This document shows, one piece after another, positions 8,894-16,500 of a DNA stretch of 48,018 nucleotides. The notes below the pieces were generated by a model. It was not told where the DNA came from. It did not search any database and saw only the letters and a list, made by a program, of their open reading frames with translations. The DNA lies in IMG/VR virus record IMGVR_UViG_3300030329_004197, positions 1-48,018 of that record. One strand, 5' to 3'. This DNA is from a virus. Each line of letters starts with the position of its first letter. Position 1 is the stretch's first letter. Position numbers and translations under genes: made by a program.

Positions 8894-9294
8894 TGGCTAT
8901 TAATAAAAGAAGTTATCCTAATGATTATTTTGCTTGGTATAATGACGATACACGCTTAGGCATTGTAAATAAAATAACATCAACAGACGATGATGCGGGT
9001 TTTAATGCTGGTGAATATGATACTTATAGTGATTCAACTATATCGAATGGTTTAAAGATACATTATCACGCTAAATATCCAGAAGCTAAAAGCGTTGATG
9101 ATGATATGTATGATGATTTAAAATTAGATTCAGGTTTACATCCTTCTATTGTATGTTATATAAAAGCAAGATTATTTGAAGATGCTGGAGATTTGCAAAA
9201 ATCACAATATTTTAGAGCGATGTATGAAAAAATGATGAAACAATATCCTTCAAGAAAAAGTGGGGTAAGGAGTTTAAGCGTACCAAGGTTATAA
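8893..9294 (+). CDS. Connector-region structural protein
   Basis: A 133-residue product starting within the previous stop. Aromatic residues are concentrated at the N-terminus (SYPNDYFAWYNDD), and a helix with LHPSIVCYIKARLFEDAGDL lies around residues 82-101. The latter resembles the conserved helix of head-tail joining proteins (P-[AS]-[IL]..Y-[IV]-K-[AS]-R-[LM]). Predicted neck component. The C-terminus is basic. Confidence 0.6.
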   Translation: MAINKRSYPNDYFAWYNDDTRLGIVNKITSTDDDAGFNAGEYDTYSDSTISNGLKIHYHAKYPEAKSVDDDMYDDLKLDSGLHPSIVCYIKARLFEDAGDLQKSQYFRAMYEKMMKQYPSRKSGVRSLSVPRL

Positions 9295-9307
9295 ATAAGG
9301 GGAATAA

Positions 9308-9451
9308 ATGAGCGACTTGAAAAAGAAGTTGGAAGAGGAAATAAAGTTTTACGAAAGTCAAAGAGAACAAGCAAAAGAAATATACATTAAAGCTATTGGT
9401 TCTATAGAAGCTTTAAATAAAGTTCTCGAAGATAAAAAAGATAGTAAATAG
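9308..9451 (+). CDS. Small coiled-coil protein
   Basis: A 47-residue open reading frame with a gggg/agg-type ribosome site just upstream (9298-9303). Nearly the whole product is a charged amphipathic helix (DLKKKLEEEIKFYESQREQA, residues 3-22). It fills the gap between the connector genes and the metallophosphoesterase. Function unknown. Confidence 0.6.
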   Translation: MSDLKKKLEEEIKFYESQREQAKEIYIKAIGSIEALNKVLEDKKDSK

Positions 9452-9476
9452 TTTTTTGAAATAAATAGAGGTATAC

Positions 9477-10262
9477 ATGGCCAAGAGAAAAATGGAGATA
9501 GTCAATAGAGCTATTGTTACTCCAGATAAACATTTTCCATTGCATGATAAAAAAGCAATTAATATTGTTTGTAAAGCAATTAAAATAGTAAAACCTAGTA
9601 TATATATAGACTTAGGTGATACTGGAGAATGGGAGCATTTCAGCAATCATTATTGGAAGGGTAGAAATAAAAAACCCATGGAAGATTTAATTCCATTATT
9701 AGATAAAGATGTAAAAAATGTTAATAAAGGTATGGATATAATTGATGAAGCGTTAGATGAAGTTAATTGTAAAGTAAGACATTTTGTTCAAGGAAATCAT
9801 GAAGTATGGTTAGATAATTTTGTAACTAGATACCCCTATTTAAGTCACTATAAGACTGAAAATGCATTAAGGATAAAAGAACGTGGGTATAAATATCATC
9901 CTTATTTTAGAAGAAAACTTTTAAAAATAGGTAAACTTAATTTTACTCATGGTCATAAAACTGGAATGCATCATGCTAAAGCGCATTTAAATTCTTATAA
10001 AGAAAGTATTATGTATGGTCATACTCATGATTTACAAAGATATACAGATACAGGAGTAGGTGGAACTATGAGCGCTTGGAGTATGGGTTGTTTGAAAGAT
10101 ATTGAAAAAGATGAAGATTGGTTAAGAGGGAATCTTACTAATTGGAATCATGCTTTTGCAATTATCGATTTCTATAGTAATGGAAATTATAAAGTAGAAG
10201 TTGTAGAAATAATAAAAGGAATAACGTCACTATGGGGTGAGCTCATAGATGGCAATAAATAG
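9477..10262 (+). CDS. Calcineurin-like metallophosphoesterase
   Basis: A 261-residue product carrying the metal-binding series of the family in order: D-K-H at 17-19 (the DxH motif), D-L-G-D at 45-48 (GDxx), GNHE at 106-109, THGH at 157-160 and GHTH at 181-184. These bind two metal ions and cleave phosphomonoesters or phosphodiesters. No signal peptide is present, so it acts in the cytoplasm or inside the virion. Such genes occur in phage genomes, often near structural genes, but the substrate cannot be read from sequence. Flanked by a connector gene and a beta-rich virion protein. Confidence 0.88.
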   Translation: MAKRKMEIVNRAIVTPDKHFPLHDKKAINIVCKAIKIVKPSIYIDLGDTGEWEHFSNHYWKGRNKKPMEDLIPLLDKDVKNVNKGMDIIDEALDEVNCKVRHFVQGNHEVWLDNFVTRYPYLSHYKTENALRIKERGYKYHPYFRRKLLKIGKLNFTHGHKTGMHHAKAHLNSYKESIMYGHTHDLQRYTDTGVGGTMSAWSMGCLKDIEKDEDWLRGNLTNWNHAFAIIDFYSNGNYKVEVVEIIKGITSLWGELIDGNK

Positions 10263-10272
10263 GAGAAAATAA

Positions 10273-10752
10273 ATGGCGACATTAAGTGTAACGCATACAG
10301 AATCAATAACATTAAATGGTCAAGAGTTTGGTGGTACAAATTCATTTTCAGTTTCTGGCATTAATAATATTTATAAAAGAATTGTCACATGTCCAGCAAA
10401 CGTAGATACTACAATATTAAGAACAGGAGTAACTGTTGATGTTACTGATTCTTCAATGGATGTTCAAAATGTTAAGTATATTAGAGTTACTAATCTTGAT
10501 TCTTCAAATTCAGTAAATGTTAATTTACAAATTGATGTAACTGAAAGTGGGAGTGGAGCTAGCGCAGCTAATGAAACGGCTACAATATTACTTGCGGCAG
10601 GAGAAAGTTTTGTTATGGGAACTCCGCATGATTCTATAGCAGCTTACGATGCAGATGCTAGTGTTCAAACAACCTTACATGATTTAGAAAGTATCTTGAT
10701 TGACCCTAGTGCTAATGAGGTTAAATTAGAAGTAATAGCAGCATCGACGTAA
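10273..10752 (+). CDS. Beta-rich virion protein
   Basis: A 159-residue product rich in Thr, Ser, Val and Asn. It reads as an all-beta domain with phrases such as VKYIRVTNLDSSNSVNVNLQ (about 58-77) and TILLAAGESFVMG, a pattern seen in small tail or head surface proteins of marine phages. A ribosome site aggag precedes the start. No catalytic residues. The next gene begins 1 bp after the stop. Confidence 0.6.
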   Translation: MATLSVTHTESITLNGQEFGGTNSFSVSGINNIYKRIVTCPANVDTTILRTGVTVDVTDSSMDVQNVKYIRVTNLDSSNSVNVNLQIDVTESGSGASAANETATILLAAGESFVMGTPHDSIAAYDADASVQTTLHDLESILIDPSANEVKLEVIAAST

Positions 10753-10753
10753 A

Positions 10754-11455
10754 ATGAAAATAGGTGACTTATTATTACTTAAAGGCTATATCAATAAGAA
10801 ACAGCTTCGCTCAGCTTTGAGCAAACAAGCTCAAGAAGCTATTAATTATAGTAGGTCAGTACCACTTGGTAAAATATTAATTGAAATGAAGTATGTTACT
10901 GTCGATGAGGTAGCAGAAGCTCTAAATGAACAATCAGTAGAAGTTAGAGAAACTATAAAAGAAAAGAAAGAGGAGAAAAAAATTATGCCAACAGAAATCG
11001 GAGAAGGGTCTAAATTTACATTTGACCTCAAGTTCATTGCCACAATGGGCGCAATACTTGTATCTGCTTGTGGTGTATATTTTAGCATAACAGGACAATT
11101 AAATGAGCTTAAATCAAATAATAGTCCAAATAGATTAGAGCATCAAATGGTTGTTAGTGAAATAGAAGATATAAAATCAATGGGAGATTTAAAATTGATT
11201 ACATATCAACTTGAAGAATTTAAAACTACATTTACAGAAATAAAACAATTAGCTAGCACATTATCTCCTTTAGCTGCTGATTTAACTTACATCAAGAATG
11301 AATTAGAAAAATTAAAGAATAAAAAAATAGATATACCTGAAGTTGATTTATCAGGAATCGAAGATTCAATAAATGCATTATCAGATAAAATAGATGCATT
11401 TGAAGAAAGACTAACTAAACTTGAAAAACGTAACTCTGGAGGGAGTAGATTTTAG
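10754..11455 (+). CDS. MshEN-like domain fused to a transmembrane coiled-coil protein
   Basis: A 233-residue product. Residues 2-25 and 37-60 are two copies of the motif pattern [RK]-[LI]-G-x-x-L-x-x-x-G-x-[IV]-x-x-x-x-[LV]-x-x-A-L-x-x-Q, the hallmark of MshEN / GspE N-terminal domains. In MshE these bind cyclic di-GMP through Arg of RLG; here the Arg is Lys in copy 1 and Leu-Gly follows Pro in copy 2, so binding is doubtful. A hydrophobic segment at 94-112 spans the membrane, and 120-225 is helical coiled coil. An in-frame ATG (10985, residue 78) has its own strong ribosome site. It is followed by a beta-barrel candidate. Confidence 0.7.
   Translation: MKIGDLLLLKGYINKKQLRSALSKQAQEAINYSRSVPLGKILIEMKYVTVDEVAEALNEQSVEVRETIKEKKEEKKIMPTEIGEGSKFTFDLKFIATMGAILVSACGVYFSITGQLNELKSNNSPNRLEHQMVVSEIEDIKSMGDLKLITYQLEEFKTTFTEIKQLASTLSPLAADLTYIKNELEKLKNKKIDIPEVDLSGIEDSINALSDKIDAFEERLTKLEKRNSGGSRF
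10985..11455 (+). CDS. Candidate internal in-frame start: membrane/coiled-coil half alone
   Basis: The ATG at 10985 is preceded by gaggag (10970-10975) with nine bases of spacing, better than many authentic starts here. It would give a 156-residue protein: short polar N-terminus, transmembrane segment (about residues 17-35 of this form) and coiled coil. Either two products are made from one frame, or an ancestral MshEN-like gene and membrane gene were fused in frame and the old ribosome site survives. Confidence 0.5.
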   Translation: MPTEIGEGSKFTFDLKFIATMGAILVSACGVYFSITGQLNELKSNNSPNRLEHQMVVSEIEDIKSMGDLKLITYQLEEFKTTFTEIKQLASTLSPLAADLTYIKNELEKLKNKKIDIPEVDLSGIEDSINALSDKIDAFEERLTKLEKRNSGGSRF

Positions 11456-11457
11456 TA

Positions 11458-12522
11458 ATGAACTATGGAAGATTTAAAAATTATCTTGTGTATGTGGTTG
11501 CGTCTTGCAATTTATTGTTTGGTGGCATATTTAGCAATGCGACTATTTATGGCTCTGTTTCTATGGGTACGCCCTATATAAAAGGCAATATAGAACTTGA
11601 AGATGATTACAAATATAATGTAGGAGTAAGAAAAATTGCGCTATTCCCATATCAAAAAGGTAGTAAGTTTTATAATGGAGACGAAGAGGCACTTAGTGAC
11701 AAGGCATTATTTGGTGCTGTAGATGGCTTAGAATACCTTTTTTCAGCAAGTTCTGTAAGAAATAGAGGTCACGAGTTCTTTGACCAAGAATACTGGCTTA
11801 AATGGTCAAATAAACACTTTATAACAAAAGTTAAGTATTTAAATAAAGAAAGTAGAGATTTAGAATTTACATCTTTAGATTTAAGGTATAAATTATCTTT
11901 AGGTCCAGTAATAGTTTCACTTGGTGGAAATGTTATGGGTCATCCTATATATGGTCATCCTGCATATAATGATTATGAAAATCCTTGGTGGGAACTTGCA
12001 TATGATTATGGATATACAGATTATCTAGTACCATTGCATGATTTAAATGAAAATGATGAAATAGACAATTATTATGTTTGGATTGAAACCGACCCTATAA
12101 CAGAAGAAGGTTATTGGATATATTATTATGAAGATGCTAATTATTATTGGGAAGACCCTAATTCTAATGTTGTAGCATACTCAGATTCAGAATTTTATGA
12201 ATATCATATGCCGAATATTATTAAAAGGTATAATGAAGATAATAAAGAAAAAGAATGGCAAGCAGAAGCAAGCGTTGTAATAGGTTTAGATTTTTATCTT
12301 GGGAATGAAGCTTTTTATTCCCATATCTGGGTCAATTCATTTCCACACTCTGTTGGTTTGACAGATAAATCTTATAGTGGTGATGAAGAGCAATATGATA
12401 TTGGCGTTCTGGTTGGAGCAAAGCTTGGAAATCATATTGGGGTATTTATTGAGGGTTCTAAATTAAATTACTATGGTCGAGAAGAATATGATATAAGCAC
12501 AGGTGTGAATTGGAGATTCTAA
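11458..12522 (+). CDS. Secreted outer-membrane beta-barrel-like protein
   Basis: A 354-residue product with an N-terminal signal sequence (R5, K7, hydrophobic 9-25, probable cleavage after SNA at 26-28). A lipobox-like VASC at 14-17 is an alternative. The mature part is rich in Tyr, Trp, Asp and Gly with alternating beta-strand patterns, an acidic loop with many Tyr/Trp (about 175-245) and a C-terminal strand ending in GVNWRF. A terminal Phe is the usual signal of Gram-negative outer-membrane barrels for the BAM complex. It may alter the host surface, for example block re-infection; that role is inference. Confidence 0.65.
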   Translation: MNYGRFKNYLVYVVASCNLLFGGIFSNATIYGSVSMGTPYIKGNIELEDDYKYNVGVRKIALFPYQKGSKFYNGDEEALSDKALFGAVDGLEYLFSASSVRNRGHEFFDQEYWLKWSNKHFITKVKYLNKESRDLEFTSLDLRYKLSLGPVIVSLGGNVMGHPIYGHPAYNDYENPWWELAYDYGYTDYLVPLHDLNENDEIDNYYVWIETDPITEEGYWIYYYEDANYYWEDPNSNVVAYSDSEFYEYHMPNIIKRYNEDNKEKEWQAEASVVIGLDFYLGNEAFYSHIWVNSFPHSVGLTDKSYSGDEEQYDIGVLVGAKLGNHIGVFIEGSKLNYYGREEYDISTGVNWRF

Positions 12523-12612
12523 TTGGAGCCATATACTGCATTCTTGCTTGGATTCTGGTTTGTATTTATAAGTGGTATATTAGTAATTTATGGTGATAGG
12601 TTTTTTAAATAA
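12523..12612 (+). CDS. Candidate 29-residue membrane peptide with TTG start
   Basis: Directly after the barrel stop (12520-12522) a TTG opens a 29-codon frame ending at 12612. The product is one hydrophobic segment (AFLLGFWFVFISGILVIY) with charged residues at the end (GDRFFK). There is no clear ribosome site; translation would depend on termination-reinitiation. It fills the only space before the next gene. Could be a small inner-membrane peptide, for instance part of lysis. Confidence 0.4.
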   Translation: MEPYTAFLLGFWFVFISGILVIYGDRFFK

Positions 12613-12622
12613 GGAGTAAAAT

Positions 12623-13138
12623 ATGGCTGATGCAGCTACAATGACAATTAAGGCAGTTTTATTGCCTGATGAAATACAAAAAACTTTAAAGGATTTATCT
12701 TTCGAATATACTCCTGCAAATGATACTGAAGGTTGGTATTATAAACTTACAGACGTTAAGACAAGTAGCGCAAACTTAATTGATACTGGAGCAAGTTATA
12801 TGCAGTTTGGAGCCTCGACGGGAGCAGATGCAGCAGAATTAATGCATACAACTGCTGTAGCAGATAAAATTAAATTTTTATTTATAAAGCACACTGGCTA
12901 TGAAGATGATGGAACTACATCCAATACAGATGATAGTGTATATTTAAATTTTGATGGAACACCTGCAGCTAACGACAGTAGTACTTGCCTTGAAATAGGG
13001 CCTAACGAATCTTGGTATGGGAAACCTAACTGCACAATTGCTGATATAAATTGCATCTCAGGCGTTAAAAATAAAGGTGGAACATCAGGTATTGCTAAAA
13101 TTCAATGTATAGTCGCAGCAATTATTGACAATATATAG
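12623..13138 (+). CDS. Hypothetical virion protein
   Basis: A 171-residue acidic, beta-rich product with a good ribosome site (aaggag). Phrases such as AADKIKFLFIKHTGYEDDG and LEIGPNESWYGKP fit a compact surface or decoration domain known from marine podovirus tail regions. Four Cys are present (about 131, 146, 153, 165). I do not recognise a named family. Confidence 0.55.
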   Translation: MADAATMTIKAVLLPDEIQKTLKDLSFEYTPANDTEGWYYKLTDVKTSSANLIDTGASYMQFGASTGADAAELMHTTAVADKIKFLFIKHTGYEDDGTTSNTDDSVYLNFDGTPAANDSSTCLEIGPNESWYGKPNCTIADINCISGVKNKGGTSGIAKIQCIVAAIIDNI

Positions 13139-13146
13139 GAGCTTAA

Positions 13147-13383
13147 ATGTTACAAGGAATATTAGTAAAAAAAGTATTAGACTTAGTAATGAAACAAGTT
13201 TTAAAACAATTTAAACTTGACAAAGTATTAGATTATGTTGAGAAACCAAATGACCTCGATAAGCAAATGGAAGTTCTTCAAAAAAAAGTAAATAAATATG
13301 GTAAAGTCATTGAAGAGATTGAAAAGGATGTTGCTGAGGTAAAAAGTATTAAAGATAGATTTGGTAAAAAAGCAAGATTTTAA
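13147..13383 (+). CDS. Small amphipathic/coiled-coil protein
   Basis: A 78-residue product with an aggag-like ribosome site. The N-terminal 30 residues form an amphipathic helix with a Val/Leu/Lys pattern; residues 35-72 are a charged coiled coil (KQMEVLQKKVNKYGKVIEEI). It precedes a holin-like peptide. It may associate with the membrane surface, but no family is recognised. Confidence 0.6.
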   Translation: MLQGILVKKVLDLVMKQVLKQFKLDKVLDYVEKPNDLDKQMEVLQKKVNKYGKVIEEIEKDVAEVKSIKDRFGKKARF

Positions 13384-13402
13384 TTAAACAAAGGAGAATA
13401 AT

Positions 13403-13552
13403 ATGCTATCGTTTTTAACATCAAATTGGGAATGGGTTTTATTAGCTTTATATGTTATAGAAAAAGCAATCAAACTATCACCATCAAAAAAAGATGACTT
13501 AGTATGGGATATGGTATTAAAACCTATCGTTGATAAAATTAAAGGAAAATAA
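13403..13552 (+). CDS. Holin-like small membrane protein
   Basis: A 49-residue product with one hydrophobic segment (WVLLALYVIEKAIKL, residues 11-25) followed by SPSKKDDLVWDMVLKPIVD, a pattern (K-[ST]-[KD]-D-D near the membrane exit) often found in small candidate holins of phages. A strong aaggag site precedes it, and its stop overlaps the next ATG (TAATG at 13550-13554). Pore formation is a family-style guess; the endolysin lies 14 kb away. Confidence 0.5.
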   Translation: MLSFLTSNWEWVLLALYVIEKAIKLSPSKKDDLVWDMVLKPIVDKIKGK

Positions 13553-16500
13553 TGCCAAAACAAGTTTTACAAGTAACTGATTTTTCCGCAGGATTAAATG
13601 CATATTCTGACGCAAAGGATATACAAGATAATCAATTTGCGCAAAATTGGAATGCTATTGTAGATAAAGCTGGAGTAATACGTGCTGCTGGTATGGGTCA
13701 AGACCATATAGCAACTGAGTACCATACGAGTGAAAACTTTCAAAAAGGATATGGATTATTTCAGTTTAGTGTTGATTATTCTATAAGTCAAATTGATGGT
13801 AGTTTTTCATCTGGTATAAAAACAGGAACTGTATCTGCGCCTGCATCAACAAGTGTTGCCACGTGTCAGCTGGAGGCCTCATATACAGGTTCTACAAATG
13901 AATTTGCAGGAATGTGTGTATTAATATATGCTGGTGCTGGAGTTGGGCAAACAAGATATATAAATAGTAATACAGCAACTGTTGATTCTACACCTCCTAT
14001 ATTGACTTGTTCTGAAAATTGGGATATAGCTTTAACAACAGCATCAAAATATATAATATTTAGATGGAAGGCTGATGCTAATTGGCGTGGTATTGTTGGA
14101 GCTAGCACAGTGGCAGCAAAAAAAGACTTTATTACAAATGGAACTTCAACATTTTATGAAGCTCTTACATCAATAAATGAAAATAGTTATTATATATTCA
14201 CAGCTGGAACAGCAGCCGACAATGAATCTATAAATTTAGGATATATACAATATCCAGCCAATACTCACGCTAATACAACACAATTAACTCTTAAACCTGG
14301 AATTGAATATTATTTAACATTTGATTGTGCTGCAGGACAAAGATGGACAAACTCTATTTCAAATGGAGTTGAGGCTGGAAGTGGTACGTCGTATGGAGAT
14401 AAAGTTCCTTGGGTAGAATTATATTCGTCTAGTGTTACAGATGCTAGTGGTTGCGTTACTACAGTTGATGACTTGACTCCAACAACTGGAGAAGGCAATT
14501 TAAGTGGAACTTGGGAAGCAAATAAAACATATCAAGGTATAACACAAGATTCAACAACATTGGGAGACCCAGGAGGCACAGGATTTTCTCCTAATATAAA
14601 AACAGACGGAAGTGGAAACCCTACTTTTTTTATAAATGAATCAAAAGGCCAGGGATACATCGTTGATGAAGAAATAACGTTTACTGACCCTGGAAGTACA
14701 AGCAACACCGCAACCCTTAAAGTAGCATCAGTTAATAGAACAGGTTTATCTTTATATGAAAATAAATGGGTATCAGCTTCAGACCAAGATGGATATATTT
14801 CTCTTGGAAAACATAATTTTGTTGACAATGGTGATTTTGCAGCTGGAGCTACAAGCGAATGGACAACTTCAGGTCATGCCACAGGAATAACTACAAGTAT
14901 ACTTGACGCAGATGGGTATAATGGGCAACATGGAACATTAAAAATGGTTTCCGATAACACTTTTACTCATTCAAGTAATATTCCAAGCGGATATATAGAA
15001 AATACCACTGATTATTCTCTTGATGACCTAACTCCATATCATCTAAATTTTCTATATGATTCTGATACTGGTATGCAATATGCAATATATGATAAAACAA
15101 ATGATTCATATATTAAATTTTGGACTAGGCTTCACGCAACAAGGTCTTCTACTGAAAATGTTTCATATAAATTTCCTGTAGAAACAAACTCTTTAATTGG
15201 AGGAGTAAATACCAATAATACAAATTATATTAAATTTAATGTAGGAAAGAATAAAGCAGCGACTACTGTAGAAAGTGTTTATGATAAAACTGCGATTGAA
15301 ATAAGATTTGCTCCAATACATCCTAATAGCGAATTTCGCTTACACGGAGTTACTATTTACAAAGCACATAATGATTTAGTTACAATGTCTAATAATCAAA
15401 ATAATTCAAATCCTTTTAAAGAAGATATAAGAAGTTTTACAAAATATTATATGTCTTTTAAAGTTCCAAGTTCTTACAACGAAGTTGATACTTGGTATTT
15501 AAAATTACATGCAGGAGATTATGGATTCATAGCAAGTAATACTCTTGGCTCCACAGATACCCAGAAAGTTTACTTTGATAATATAAGATTAAGCTCACAA
15601 GAAGGAGATAATGTTACACTATTATCAAATAATAACTCTAGGTATTCTGATATCTCTTTATATTCTTCAAAAACAGGAACTTGGTTGACAAATTTTATAA
15701 ATTGGCAAGGCATTAATGCAAAGCCAGTATATACTTATATTAATGGAATGTTAAAAATAAGCGATGCTAATTTCGAATCAGGTAATAAAAATAAATTATT
15801 ATTTTACCAAGATACGTCTATTTTCAACACACATATTCATGATGGATGGGTTTCAAAAGATTCTGTAATTGCAAGCCCTACCTCTCTTAGTGTATCGGAA
15901 AGCGCTTCTGATAATCAAAGTAATTTCAATTATAATGCTATTCCATATTTAAATGCATATTATTCTAATCTATATTTTGGGAAAACAGACGAATCTGCTT
16001 ATTATGATGGTGAAAACGGAGAGCCTGTTGCAGTTGCATCACCAGCTGACCACACAAGACCTGGTGGATGGCCATTAGATGCTTTTGGTATTTATGATTC
16101 TGGAAGCACAGCAAGTCTTACTCAATCTGGCACAGGTGGTAATATGAAGGGGAAGTATAATGGTCTTGTTATAAGACATTTCACTCAAAGAGCATCAGGA
16201 GATGAAGATATAACTAAAGTAATTGGGGGAGGATGGCCAAATGATGACCAAAAAAGTACTTATACACAAAGTGGTGGTCATTGGGATAAAACTCGTAAAT
16301 ATCTGTACGACACAACTCTTCCGTGGTTTAGTCAAAATATAGATGATGGAAGTGGAAGTGGTACTGGAAGTGGTCCTTATGCTCTAGTTCAATCAGATGA
16401 GGTCACTTTATCAAATAGAGGTTGGTCAGATATAAAATTTGAAGGTGATTTTACTGACTCTACGAAATGGAACAGCTCTAATCCTTCTAATCTTAAATCA

